A stretch of 64,000 nt of DNA from Cupriavidus alkaliphilus (GTDB lineage Bacteria; Pseudomonadota; Gammaproteobacteria; Burkholderiales; Burkholderiaceae). The notes under the pieces are model-generated. The model saw nothing but the letters and a program-made list of their open reading frames with translations, was not told the origin of the DNA and did no database searches. Shown piece by piece: positions 8,275 through 17,334 of this stretch (the stretch's first letter is position 1; every line of letters starts with the position of its first letter). The position numbers were made by a program, and so were the translations under genes. The DNA is taken from NCBI RefSeq assembly GCF_900094595.1, contig NZ_FMAD01000015.1, positions 62,001 to 126,000 on the forward strand, given 5' to 3'.

Positions 8275-10617
8275 ATGACCATCCCCTTCCCCGGCGCCGC
8301 GCGCGGCGGCTGCCCGATCGACCACAACACGCTGAGCGCGCCCAACGGCTGCCCGGTCAGCCACAACGCGGCGCAGTTCGATCCCTTCGGCGACGGCTAC
8401 CAGCAGGACCCGCCCGAATACGTGCGCTGGTCGCGCGAGCAGGAGCCGGTGTTCTACAGCCCGCAGTTGGGCTATTGGGTGGTCACGCGCTACGACGACA
8501 TCAAGGCCATCTTCCGCGACAACCTGACCTTCAGCCCGTCGATCGCGCTGGAAAAGATCACCCCCACCGGCGACGAAGCCAACGCCGTGCTGGCCAGCTA
8601 CGGCTACGCCATGAACCGCACGCTGGTCAACGAGGACGAGCCCGCCCACATGCCGCGCCGTCGTGCGCTGATGGCACCGTTCACGCCCGCCGAACTGGCG
8701 CACCACGAGCCGCTGGTGCGGCGCCTGACGCGCGAGTATGTCGACCGCTTTATCGACGATGGCCGCGCCGACCTGGTCGACCAGATGCTGTGGGAGGTGC
8801 CGCTGACGGTGGCGCTGCATTTCCTGGGCGTGCCCGAGGAGGACATGGACCTGCTGCGCCAGTACTCCATTGCCCATACCGTCAACACCTGGGGCCGGCC
8901 GAAGCCGGAGGAACAGGTGGCGGTGGCGCACGCCGTCGGCAATTTCTGGCAGCTGGCCGGCCGCATCCTCGACAAGATGCGCGAAGACCCGTCCGGTCCC
9001 GGCTGGATGCAGTACGGGCTGCGCAAGCAGAAGGAGCTGCCCGAGGTGGTAACCGACTCCTACCTGCATTCGATGATGATGGCCGGCATCGTCGCCGCGC
9101 ACGAAACCACTGCCAACGCCTCGGCCAACGCCATCAAGCTGTTGCTGCAGCATCCCGACGCGTGGCGCGAGCTCTGCGAAGACCCCGCGCTGATCCCCAA
9201 CGCGGTCGAGGAATGCCTGCGCCATAACGGCTCGGTGGCGGCGTGGCGCCGGCTGGTCACGCGCGACACCGAAGTGGGCGGCATCCGCCTGCCGGCGGGC
9301 AGCAAGCTGCTGATCGTGACCTCGTCGGCCAATCATGACGAGCGCCATTTCGCCGATGCCGACCTGTTCGACATCCGCCGCGACAACGCCAGCGAGCAGC
9401 TGACCTTCGGCTACGGCTCGCACCAGTGCATGGGCAAGAACCTGGCGCGCATGGAGATGCAGGTCTTCCTGGAAGAGCTGACGCGCCGGCTGCCGCATAT
9501 GCGCCTGGCCGCGCAGACCTTTACCTACGTGCCCAACACCTCGTTCCGCGGGCCGGAGCACCTGCTGGTGGAATGGGATCCCGCCGAGAACCCCGAGCGC
9601 CGCGACCCGGCCCTGCTGGCGGTGCGCCAGCCGGTGCGCATCGGCGAGCCGTCGGCGCACACCATCGCCCGCACGGTGGTGGTCGAGCGCGCCACGGCGG
9701 CCGCCGACGGCGTGCTCCGGCTGCGGCTGGTGGCGCCCGACGGCAAGCCGCTGCCGCGCTGGGCGCCGGGCTCGCATATCGACGTGGAATGCGGCGACAC
9801 CGGGCTGTCGCGCCAGTATTCGCTGTGCGGCGACCCAGACGACGCGGCCGCGCTGGAGATCGCGGTGCTGCGCGATCCCGCCAGCCGCGGCGGCTCGGCC
9901 TGGGTCCATGGCAGCGTCAGCGCCGGCGACCGCCTGCGCATCCGCGGCCCGCGCAACCATTTCCGCTTCGACGAGCAATGCCGGCGGGCCATCTTTATCG
10001 CCGGCGGCATCGGCGTCACGCCGGTGAGCGCGATGGCGCGGCGCGCCCGCGCGCTTGGCATCGACTACACCTTCCACTACTGCGGGCGCTCGCGCCAGGC
10101 CATGGCCATGCTGGACGAACTGCAGGCGCTGCACGGCGCGCGGCTGCACTTCCACGCCAGCGACGAAGGCCGGCGCGCCGACTTCGGCAAGCTGCTGGGG
10201 CAGCCTGACGCGGATACCCAGATCTATGCCTGCGGGCCCCAGCGCCTGCTCGATGCGCTGGCCGGATGCTGCGCCGCGTGGCCGGCCGACGCGCTGCGTG
10301 TCGAGCATTTCGTCTCCAGGCTGGGCACCCTGGATGCGTCGAAGGAGCAGCCCTTTACCGTGGAGCTGAAGGACTCCGGCCTGGTGCTGGACGTGCCGGC
10401 GGGGCAGACCCTGCTGGGCGCGCTGCGCGGCGCCAATATCGACGTGCAGAGCGACTGCGAGGAAGGCCTGTGCGGCTCGTGCGAGGTGCGCGTGCTGGCC
10501 GGCCAGGTCGATCACCGCGACGTGGTGCTCACGCGCGCCGAGCGCGACGCCAACCACCGCATGATGGCGTGTTGCTCGCGCGCCTGCGGCGGCGGCCGGC
10601 TGGTGCTGGAGCTTTAA
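8275..10617 (+). CDS. Self-sufficient cytochrome P450, CYP116B type
   Basis: A 780-residue natural fusion: P450 haem domain (about 1-430), FMN/NADH reductase of the phthalate dioxygenase reductase type (about 455-680) and plant-type [2Fe-2S] ferredoxin (about 690-780). The haem motif is FGYGSHQCMG with axial Cys385; the I-helix AHETT and the K-helix ECLR (ExxR) are present. The reductase shows RQYSLCGDP and GGIGVTPVSAM. The cluster ligands are C728, C733, C736 and C766 in the CxxxxCxxC...C pattern. The layout is that of CYP116B enzymes such as P450 RhF and CYP116B1 of C. metallidurans, which oxidise aromatics and thiocarbamate herbicides. The natural substrate here is not determinable. Confidence 0.95.
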   Translation: MTIPFPGAARGGCPIDHNTLSAPNGCPVSHNAAQFDPFGDGYQQDPPEYVRWSREQEPVFYSPQLGYWVVTRYDDIKAIFRDNLTFSPSIALEKITPTGDEANAVLASYGYAMNRTLVNEDEPAHMPRRRALMAPFTPAELAHHEPLVRRLTREYVDRFIDDGRADLVDQMLWEVPLTVALHFLGVPEEDMDLLRQYSIAHTVNTWGRPKPEEQVAVAHAVGNFWQLAGRILDKMREDPSGPGWMQYGLRKQKELPEVVTDSYLHSMMMAGIVAAHETTANASANAIKLLLQHPDAWRELCEDPALIPNAVEECLRHNGSVAAWRRLVTRDTEVGGIRLPAGSKLLIVTSSANHDERHFADADLFDIRRDNASEQLTFGYGSHQCMGKNLARMEMQVFLEELTRRLPHMRLAAQTFTYVPNTSFRGPEHLLVEWDPAENPERRDPALLAVRQPVRIGEPSAHTIARTVVVERATAAADGVLRLRLVAPDGKPLPRWAPGSHIDVECGDTGLSRQYSLCGDPDDAAALEIAVLRDPASRGGSAWVHGSVSAGDRLRIRGPRNHFRFDEQCRRAIFIAGGIGVTPVSAMARRARALGIDYTFHYCGRSRQAMAMLDELQALHGARLHFHASDEGRRADFGKLLGQPDADTQIYACGPQRLLDALAGCCAAWPADALRVEHFVSRLGTLDASKEQPFTVELKDSGLVLDVPAGQTLLGALRGANIDVQSDCEEGLCGSCEVRVLAGQVDHRDVVLTRAERDANHRMMACCSRACGGGRLVLEL

Positions 10618-10846
10618 GCGCGCCAGCCTCTGGCCGTGGCGTTGAGGGCAGGTACCCGGGGACGGATCTGCAGGGACATGGCGAGGCGTTGCGGCGAGCG
10701 CTTCGGGCAAGCCGCGATGCTGCCGCTGGCATACCGGCACCGGCACGGCAAGCGCGCCGTTGCAACGTAGGACAAAACCTGACAACGGCCGCAAGGACAC
10801 AGGGCTAAAGTAGCAGCGCAACCGCCGCCCCCGCCCTGTTTGCCTC

Positions 10847-11407
10847 ATGCCCCCTGATCCCGCCGCCGTCCACGCCGTTCCCACCGCTGATCATCGCCGC
10901 TGGCGCCGTACCGCTGTGCTTTTGACTTTGTCGCTGGTGGCCACGACACTTGCCGTTCCCGCCACGCAGGCAGCCACCATGTCCGCGCCGCCGTTGTCCG
11001 AGCTTGCCACATTGCTGCTGGGCACGGTGCGCGGCAAGCCGACCGGCATGCACGGGGTCACGCGCCTGACCACCGGCGACGCCGACCGGCAGCTGCGCCT
11101 GGCCTGCCAGGAGCTGATGCGCGCGGGACCGGTCGACCTCGACGACACCACGCGCTTCGACGGCTGCGTGGCGCGACCCGGCAAGATCGTCGACTTTCAC
11201 CTGAAAGTCTCCGGCATCGATGCCAGCCGCGACGACACCCGTGATTTCATGGCCACGGCCAAGCCGATTCTGGAGCGCGGCATCTGCCGCAATCCGGACG
11301 TGCCGGTGCTGGGCAAGCTGGGGATCCGGCTGCGCTATCACTATGCGGCCGGACAGAAGCCGCTGGTGCTGCTCGACATCCCGCCCGAGCAGTGCCGCGG
11401 CAAGTGA
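10847..11407 (+). CDS. Small secreted four-cysteine protein (paralogue of 52900-53487)
   Basis: A 186-residue protein of no recognised family. An arginine-rich N-terminus precedes a hydrophobic export segment (about 24-40, TLSLVATTLAVPATQA). The mature part has four cysteines (LACQEL, FDGCVA, RGICRN, PEQC), probably two disulfides in the periplasm. Spacing and surrounding sequence match the protein at 52900-53487 (ACRQL, LRRCQS, RNICAN, GPIC; LGKLGIRLRYHY against LTKLGVSMLFRYM), so the two are paralogues. The ATG has no obvious Shine-Dalgarno sequence, so the start could be slightly downstream. It converges on the LysR gene with a 10-base gap. Confidence 0.75.
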   Translation: MPPDPAAVHAVPTADHRRWRRTAVLLTLSLVATTLAVPATQAATMSAPPLSELATLLLGTVRGKPTGMHGVTRLTTGDADRQLRLACQELMRAGPVDLDDTTRFDGCVARPGKIVDFHLKVSGIDASRDDTRDFMATAKPILERGICRNPDVPVLGKLGIRLRYHYAAGQKPLVLLDIPPEQCRGK

Positions 11408-11417
11408 GGCGACGGAT

Positions 11418-12329
11418 TCAGCCCGCCCGCCCGTTCCCGTTGCCCAGCACCTCTTCGCACACCGCCAGCCACGCCCGCGCCGCGTGCGACAGGTAGCGCC
11501 CCGGCGACCAGATATGGGCCATGGTCCAGTCCACCGCGGGTTCGGTCAGGCGCGCCATGGCCAGTGTGTCCTGCGCCTGCAGGCGCTCGGCCAGCGGCTG
11601 GGGCAGGAAGGTGGTGCCCAGCCCCGCCGCCGCCATCGACGCCAGGAAGTCCCAGTGCCCGCTGCGCGCCACCACGCGCGGCTCGATGCGGGCTTCCAGG
11701 AAGGCCTGCCGCAGCTTGCGCGTCAGCGAGAAATCCTCGGTCAGCATCACCAGCGGCTCGTCGCGCAGCGCCCCCAGCGACACGGTGCGCCCGCGCGCCC
11801 AGGCCGCCTTGCGCGGCCCCACCGCCCAGATCGGATAGCGGCCGAACTGGCGCGTTTCCAGCGCCAGGCCGCTGTCGCCCGGCAGCACCGTCGCTCCCAC
11901 CTCCAGCTCGCCGCTGGCCACCAGTTGCTCCACCACCTGCCCGCCGTGTTCGTCCAGCGTCAGTGACAGATTGGGATAGCGCTGCCGGAACGCGCTGACC
12001 GCCGGCGAGAAGAACAGGTTGACCATCGGCGGGATGCCGACCGTCAACTGCCCCCGTCCCAGCGAAGACAGGTCGGAGACCTCCAGCGTCAGCCGGTGCA
12101 CCACGCCCAGCGCCTCCTGGCCGCGCTCGTAGACCACGCGGCCGACGTCGGTCAGGCGCACGCTCTTGCCTTCGCGGATCAGCAGCGGCTGGCCGACTTC
12201 GTCCTCGAGCTGGCGCACCATCTTGCTGATGGTCGACTGGGTCACGAACAGCGACGAGGCGGCCTGGGTAAAGCTGCGCAGCCGCGCAGTCTCGACGAAA
12301 TAGCGCAGCGCGCGGATATCGATGGGCAT
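11418..12329 (-). CDS. LysR-family regulator of the adjacent efflux operon
   Basis: I take the start at the ATG of MPIDIRALRYFVETARLRSF, which gives 303 residues and puts the helix-turn-helix (TQAASSLFVTQSTISKMVRQLE) at the canonical 17-40; an in-frame start 27 codons upstream exists but would add a nonconserved tail. The C-terminal two-lobed effector domain spans about 90-295. It is divergent from an AaeB/AaeX/AaeA/NodT operon, the same arrangement as aaeR with aaeXAB, so it probably activates efflux in response to an aromatic carboxylate. Confidence 0.92.
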   Translation of the reverse strand: MPIDIRALRYFVETARLRSFTQAASSLFVTQSTISKMVRQLEDEVGQPLLIREGKSVRLTDVGRVVYERGQEALGVVHRLTLEVSDLSSLGRGQLTVGIPPMVNLFFSPAVSAFRQRYPNLSLTLDEHGGQVVEQLVASGELEVGATVLPGDSGLALETRQFGRYPIWAVGPRKAAWARGRTVSLGALRDEPLVMLTEDFSLTRKLRQAFLEARIEPRVVARSGHWDFLASMAAAGLGTTFLPQPLAERLQAQDTLAMARLTEPAVDWTMAHIWSPGRYLSHAARAWLAVCEEVLGNGNGRAG

Positions 12330-12412
12330 GGTGGCGTGGACGGAGCGTGCGCCGGCGATGACGACCGGGGGTGCTAGCGACTCCATGAATAACACGAATG
12401 GAAAAGCCAATA

Positions 12413-12458
12413 TTAAATCATGAATGGAATGCGAAAGGTGCGGCTACACTTCGCTCCC
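12413..12458 (+). promoter_or_regulatory. Efflux-operon promoter element shared with 17164-17207
   Basis: TTAAATCAT (12413-12421), then 20 bases, then GGCTACACTTCG (12442-12453) and CTCCC. The same two blocks recur at 17164-17207 with a 19-base gap, before the exported repeat-protein gene. TACACT (12445-12450) could be the -10 box. Being between lysR and the efflux operon, the TTAAATCAT block is a plausible LysR site. Confidence 0.45.
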
Positions 12459-12552
12459 AACATGTCGCCCCTGCCCAAACCGCGCCCCCGATGAAGCGCG
12501 GAGCGGCGGGCGGCGGCAAGCGCCCCCAACCTTCCCTTCAAGACCCCGCTCC

Positions 12553-14544
12553 ATGGCTAGCTGGCCGAATGCACGACAGTGGCTGTTCTCGCTGAAGGCA
12601 TTCGCCGCCGCGATGCTCGCGCTCTACATCGCGCTGGCGCTGGGGCTGGCGCGGCCGTACTGGGCCATGGCAACGGTGTATTTCGTCTCGCATCCGCTCA
12701 CCGGCGCGACCCGCTCCAAGGCGGCGTATCGCGTTGCCGGCACGGTGCTGGGCGCCACCGCGGCGGTGGCGACGGTGCCGCAACTGGTCAACATGCCGAT
12801 CGTGCTGATGGGCGCGATCGCGCTGTGGATCAGCGTGCTGGTGTACCTGTCACTGCTGCAGCGCACGCCGCGCAGCTACGTGTGCCTGCTGGCGGCCTAC
12901 ACGCTGCCGATCGTGGCCTTGCCGGCGGTCAGCCAGCCGGCGCAGATCTTCGACATCGCCGTGGCACGGATCGAGGAGATCGTGATCGGCATCGTCTGCG
13001 CCGGGCTGGTGGGCTCGGTGGTGTTCCCGGCAAAGGTCGCGCCGGCGCTGCGCGCGCGTGCCGATTCGTGGCTGGCCGACGCCGCGGCGTGGGCCTCGGA
13101 CATCCTGCTGGGCAGCCCGCGCGCCGACCACAGCCGCCACCGGCTTGCCGCCGACATCCTGCAACTGGACCAGCTCATCAGCCAGCTCGCCTACGACACC
13201 GAAGGCAGCCACACACTGCACCACGCGCGCGCGCTGCGCCGCCGCATGACCATGCTGATGCCGCTGCTGTCGTCGCTGGAGAGCGTGCTGCAGGCGCTGC
13301 GTTGCCACGCAGGCGGCATCCCGCCGGGCCTGCGCGCAGCGCTGGGGGCCACGGCTGCATGGCTCGACGACAAGGCGGCCACGGCACCATCCGCGGCCCC
13401 CGAAGGCTGGGCGGTCACGCCCGCAGCCGACTCGAGCGGCTGGCATGACCGGCTTGCCGCCACCGCGGCCGACCAGTTGCAGCGCCTGTGCGCCCTGTAC
13501 GGCGAATGCCGCGCGCTGCAGCAAGGCATCGGCGACCACCGTGCCGCCACGCCACTGCTACGCGGCGAACGCGGGGCGCAAGCCGCCGGCCATCACCACG
13601 ACCACGGCATGCTGCTGTTCGGCGCGGTGTCCAGCGGACTGGCGGTGTTCTGCGCCGGGCTGCTGTGGATCTTCTCGGGCTGGGAGGACGGCGCCGGCGC
13701 GGTGGTGGTGGCTTCGATCGCGTGCTGCTTCTTTGCCGCCGTCGACGAGCCGCGGCGCATGGCCGGGGCCTTCGTGCGCTGGAGCGCGATCTGCCTGCTG
13801 ATTTCGTCCGGCTACCTGTTCCTGGTGGTGCCGCATGCGCACACCTTCGAAGCGCTGGCCGCGCTGCTGGCGCTGCCCTATCTCGGCATCGGCCTGCTGG
13901 TGGCGCGGCCGGGATTCCAGCTGATCGCGATGCTGCTGTCGGTCAACACCGCCGCGTTTGCCAACGTGCAGGCCGTCTTCGACGCGGATTTCCTCGCCCT
14001 CTTCAATACCTGCCTGGCCAGCGCCGCGGCCATGGTGTTCGCACCGCTGTGGTCAGTGGCGGCACGCCCGTTCGGCGCGCGCGTGGCGGCACGGCGGCTG
14101 GTGCGCGCCAGCTGGCACGACCTGGCGCAGGCTGCCACGCTGCGCGCCAGCGATGGCGATGCGCGGCTGGGCGCGCGCATGCTGGACCGGCTGGGCCAAC
14201 TGGTGCCGCGCCTTGGCGCCGCCGGCGATCCCTTGTCCACGGACGGCTTCCATGCGTTGCAGGTCGGCTATTGCGCGCTGGCGCTGCACAAGGCGCTGCC
14301 GGACTTGCCGCCGCCGGCGCGCAAGCCGGTGCGCCGGGTGCTGGCCGCGGTGGCGCGGCATTTCCGCGCGCAAGGGCGCGCGGGCCGGCGCGTACCGGTA
14401 CCGGCGCGCCTGGCAGCCGCCGTGGGCGAGGCCATGGCCGCGGTGGCGGCCAGTGGCCGCGCCGGCCAGCGCGGCACGCTGGGCGCGCTGGTGGTGCTGC
14501 AGGTCACGCTGCTGCCGGCTCCGGCCTCGTCCCTGTCCCGCTGA
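12553..14544 (+). CDS. FUSC-family aromatic acid exporter, inner-membrane subunit (AaeB-like)
   Basis: Starting at the ATG of MASWPNARQWLFSLKAF gives 663 residues, a normal length for AaeB-like FUSC proteins; upstream in-frame codons encode a low-complexity Pro/Arg stretch. There are two sets of transmembrane helices, about residues 12-180 and 350-510, each followed by a cytoplasmic helical region. The RPYWAMATVYFVSHPLTGATRSKAAYR stretch, in two parts, is the typical FUSC entry helix pair. It is the proton-driven pump component that works with the DUF1656 protein and the HlyD-type adaptor directly downstream, and probably exports hydroxylated aromatic acids. Confidence 0.88.
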   Translation: MASWPNARQWLFSLKAFAAAMLALYIALALGLARPYWAMATVYFVSHPLTGATRSKAAYRVAGTVLGATAAVATVPQLVNMPIVLMGAIALWISVLVYLSLLQRTPRSYVCLLAAYTLPIVALPAVSQPAQIFDIAVARIEEIVIGIVCAGLVGSVVFPAKVAPALRARADSWLADAAAWASDILLGSPRADHSRHRLAADILQLDQLISQLAYDTEGSHTLHHARALRRRMTMLMPLLSSLESVLQALRCHAGGIPPGLRAALGATAAWLDDKAATAPSAAPEGWAVTPAADSSGWHDRLAATAADQLQRLCALYGECRALQQGIGDHRAATPLLRGERGAQAAGHHHDHGMLLFGAVSSGLAVFCAGLLWIFSGWEDGAGAVVVASIACCFFAAVDEPRRMAGAFVRWSAICLLISSGYLFLVVPHAHTFEALAALLALPYLGIGLLVARPGFQLIAMLLSVNTAAFANVQAVFDADFLALFNTCLASAAAMVFAPLWSVAARPFGARVAARRLVRASWHDLAQAATLRASDGDARLGARMLDRLGQLVPRLGAAGDPLSTDGFHALQVGYCALALHKALPDLPPPARKPVRRVLAAVARHFRAQGRAGRRVPVPARLAAAVGEAMAAVAASGRAGQRGTLGALVVLQVTLLPAPASSLSR

Positions 14545-14568
14545 TCCACGTCCTCTGCGCTGCGCCTC

Positions 14569-14787
14569 ATGCTTAGTGAAATCGACCTCTACGGCGTGTT
14601 CGTGCCCGGCGTGCTGGTGCTGGCCGTGCTCGCCTTTGCCGTGGCCGCGGCAATCCGCATGGTGCTGGCGGCACTGGGCGCCTACCGCCATATCTGGCAC
14701 CGCTCGCTGTTCAACCTTTTCCTCTATGTGATCGTCCTGGGCGCCGTGGCTGCCGTATTTGCCGTAGTGCCCGGACTGCCGTCATGA
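14569..14787 (+). CDS. DUF1656 small membrane protein (AaeX-like)
   Basis: A 72-residue protein with two predicted transmembrane helices (about 11-33 and 45-67), the size and form of AaeX/DUF1656 proteins that always accompany FUSC exporters and HlyD adaptors. The opening SEIDLYGVFVPG is characteristic of the family. It sits between the pump gene and the adaptor gene and overlaps the latter by four bases (ATGA). Its molecular role is not established. Confidence 0.88.
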   Translation: MLSEIDLYGVFVPGVLVLAVLAFAVAAAIRMVLAALGAYRHIWHRSLFNLFLYVIVLGAVAAVFAVVPGLPS

Positions 14788-15692
14788 CCTTGCGACTCCG
14801 CTCCTTGCTTCCCGTGCTGCCGACGTTGCTGGCCGCCATTGCCGCGCTGCTGGTGCTGCGCCACCTGTGGGACTACTACACCGCCGCGCCCTGGACCCGC
14901 GACGGCCACGTACGTGCCGACATCGTCCAGGTGGCGCCCGACGTATCCGGCCTGGTCACGCGCGTGGTGGCGCGCGACAACCAGTACGTACAGGCCGGCG
15001 CAGTCCTGTTCGAGATCGACCGCGACCGCTACGCGCTCGCGCTGGAACAGGCACTGGCGACGCTGGCGACGCAGCGTGCCGCGCTGGCGCAGGCGCGGCG
15101 CGAAGCCGCGCGCAACCGCAGCCTGGACGGCGTGGTCGCCGCCGAAGTCGCCGAGCAAGGGCGTGCGCGCGTCGAGCAAGGCCAGGCCGCGCTGGCGCAG
15201 GCCGAAGCCGCGGTGCGGCTGGCCCGGCTGAACCTGCAACGCACCAGCGTGCGCAGCCCGGTGGCGGGCTACCTCAACGACCGGCTGCCGCGCCTGGGCG
15301 ACTACGTGTCGACCGGGCGACCGGTGCTGTCGATGGTCGACGCCGGCTCCTTCCACGTCGAAGGCTATTTCGAGGAAACCAAGCTGCACCGCATCCACAT
15401 CGGCAGCCCGGTCGACGTGCATATCATGGGCGAGCCCCGCCACTTGCGCGGCCACGTGCACAGCATCGCCGCCGGCATCGAGGACCGCGACCGCAGCGCG
15501 GGTTCCAACCTGTTGCCCAACGTCAATCCCACCTTCAACTGGGTGCGGCTGGCGCAGCGCGTGCCGGTGCGCATCGTGCTGGAAGACGTGCCGGCCGATG
15601 TGCGCCTGGTTTCGGGGCGCACCGCCACGGTGGCGGTGCGCGAGCTGGCCGCGGACCAGGGCGCCGCGCGCCGCGCGGGGCCGGGATCGTGA
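14784..15692 (+). CDS. HlyD/EmrA-type membrane fusion protein (AaeA-like)
   Basis: A 302-residue periplasmic adaptor. It has an N-terminal membrane anchor (about 8-27), a biotinyl-lipoyl half (WTRDGHVRADIVQVAPDVSG), a short coiled-coil hairpin (about 80-150) and a second lipoyl half with a beta-barrel (RTSVRSPVAGYLNDRLPRLG). It joins the FUSC pump to the outer-membrane channel encoded immediately downstream. It overlaps both neighbours: ATGA at the start and GTGA at the end, so the four genes form one translationally coupled operon. Confidence 0.93.
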   Translation: MTLRLRSLLPVLPTLLAAIAALLVLRHLWDYYTAAPWTRDGHVRADIVQVAPDVSGLVTRVVARDNQYVQAGAVLFEIDRDRYALALEQALATLATQRAALAQARREAARNRSLDGVVAAEVAEQGRARVEQGQAALAQAEAAVRLARLNLQRTSVRSPVAGYLNDRLPRLGDYVSTGRPVLSMVDAGSFHVEGYFEETKLHRIHIGSPVDVHIMGEPRHLRGHVHSIAAGIEDRDRSAGSNLLPNVNPTFNWVRLAQRVPVRIVLEDVPADVRLVSGRTATVAVRELAADQGAARRAGPGS

Positions 15693-17152
15693 GGCCGCGC
15701 CGTACGTGGGCGGCGTGGCTGTGTGCATGCCTGAGTGCCTGCACGACGGTGGGACCGGACTATCGCGTGCCAGATCAAGCGGCGCTACGCGCGACCGCGG
15801 CAAACGGCCCATTGCAGTCCGCACAGGCGCCGGACGTGGCGATCGCGCCCGTGCCCGACGACTGGTGGCGCCTCTATGACGACGAACGGCTCGACCGGCT
15901 CGTCACCAAGGCGCTGGCGGCAAACAACGACATCCGCGCCGCCAGCGCCAACCTGCGTCGCGCGCAGGCGCTGCTGCACGAAGTGGAAGCCGAAAACCTG
16001 CCGCAGGGCAGCGCCGGCGCCGGCGTGTCGCGCGCGCAGCTGTCGGGGGAGAGCTTCTTGCAGCAGGCCCGGCCACCGGTGTTCAACCTGGGCGACGTGG
16101 GCCTGGGCGCGTCCTACCTGATCGACTTCTTCGGCAAGCTGGCGCGCGCCGACGAGGCCGCGCTGGCCGGTGCGCAGGCCAGCCAGGCGACACTGGACAT
16201 GGTGCGCGTCACCGTGGCGGCGCAGACCGTGCGCGCCTACCTGCAAGGGTGCGCCGCCACGCATGACCTGCACGCCGCCACGCAGCAATTGGCGGTGCAG
16301 CAGCGCACGCTCGATGCCACCCGCCGCGTGCACGCCGCGGGCCGCGCCGGGCCCGCCGAGGTGGCGCGCGAACGTGCCCGCAGCGAAACGCTGCGCGCCA
16401 CGTTGCCCCCGCTGCAAGCCGCGCGCAGTGCGGCGCGATACCGGCTGGCGATGTTGCTGGGCCAGGCGCCAGCGGCGCTGCCGGAGGCCGATGTGGCCTG
16501 CGAGGCCGAGCCCGCGCTGCGCGCGCCGCTGCCGGTCGGCGACGGCGCCGCGCTGCTACGCCGGCGGCCCGATGTCCGCCAGGCCGAGCGCGAACTCGCC
16601 GCCGCTACCGCGCGCATCGGCGTGGCCACGGCCGATCTGTATCCGTCGATCCGCATCGGCGCCAGCGCCGGATTGACCGGCGTGCTGAGCCACCTTGGCA
16701 GCGGGCCCACGGCGCGCTGGAGCCTGGGGCCGCTGCTGAGCTGGACCTGGCCCACCAACGGCGTGCGGCATCGCATCCATGGCCTGGAAGCCGACGCGGA
16801 TGCCGCCCTGGCGCGCTTCGACGCCGTGGTGCTGCGCGCGCTGCAGGAAACCGAGACCGCGCTGTCGGCCTACACGCGCGAACTGGAACGCCACGCGGCC
16901 CTGCATGCCGCCGGCGAACACGCCGCGCAAGCCGCGCGGCAGCAGCGCCGGCTATGGGAGGCCGGGCGCCTGCCCTATCTGGCGCATCTCGATGCCGAGC
17001 GCGATCTCGCCGCCGCGCAAGCCGCGCTGGCGGCGTCCGCGGGCCAGGTTGCCACGCGGCAGGTCGACCTGTTCCTGGCCCTCGGCGGCGGCTGGCAGAC
17101 CGCGCGCAAGCTGGCCGCCGTAGCCGGATCGATGAATGAAAAATACGACTGA
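15689..17152 (+). CDS. NodT-family outer-membrane efflux lipoprotein
   Basis: The GTG start overlaps the adaptor's TGA and gives 487 residues, the family's usual length. The N-terminus is a lipoprotein signal with lipobox LSAC, followed by the NodT hallmark TTVGPDYRVP. Two OEP repeats follow (about 70-260 and 290-470), with WWRLYDDERLDRLVTKAL in the first and RRPDVRQAERELAAATARIG in the second. It is the TolC-like trimeric channel for the pump encoded upstream. Presence of a dedicated channel differs from E. coli aaeXAB, which has none in its operon. Confidence 0.94.
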   Translation: MRPRRTWAAWLCACLSACTTVGPDYRVPDQAALRATAANGPLQSAQAPDVAIAPVPDDWWRLYDDERLDRLVTKALAANNDIRAASANLRRAQALLHEVEAENLPQGSAGAGVSRAQLSGESFLQQARPPVFNLGDVGLGASYLIDFFGKLARADEAALAGAQASQATLDMVRVTVAAQTVRAYLQGCAATHDLHAATQQLAVQQRTLDATRRVHAAGRAGPAEVARERARSETLRATLPPLQAARSAARYRLAMLLGQAPAALPEADVACEAEPALRAPLPVGDGAALLRRRPDVRQAERELAAATARIGVATADLYPSIRIGASAGLTGVLSHLGSGPTARWSLGPLLSWTWPTNGVRHRIHGLEADADAALARFDAVVLRALQETETALSAYTRELERHAALHAAGEHAAQAARQQRRLWEAGRLPYLAHLDAERDLAAAQAALAASAGQVATRQVDLFLALGGGWQTARKLAAVAGSMNEKYD

Positions 17153-17163
17153 ATGATGGAAAG

Positions 17164-17207
17164 TTAAATCATCACAGGAATAGTGCTGCATGGCTACACT
17201 TCGTCCC
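17164..17207 (+). promoter_or_regulatory. Promoter element matching 12413-12458
   Basis: TTAAATCAT (17164-17172), 19 bases, then GGCTACACTTCGTCCC (17192-17207), nearly identical to the efflux-operon upstream region. It precedes the RDPFTDGA repeat-protein gene by about 130 bases and suggests shared control by the LysR regulator at 11418-12329. Confidence 0.45.
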
Positions 17208-17334
17208 GTGCCGTGCAGACACCCAGGCGCGGCACCGCCCAAAAGGCGAATCCGGACGGCGCAGGCGGCAAACCCGCCGGACTTGCACGGCCCTGCACGG
17301 GCCAGCCGTCCTCCTATCGAAAAAATCAGCAGAC

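Noticed and set aside
7939..10884. A 981-codon minus-strand open frame opposite the P450 gene
   Set aside because: Same kind of composition artefact; the plus strand encodes an unmistakable P450 fusion.
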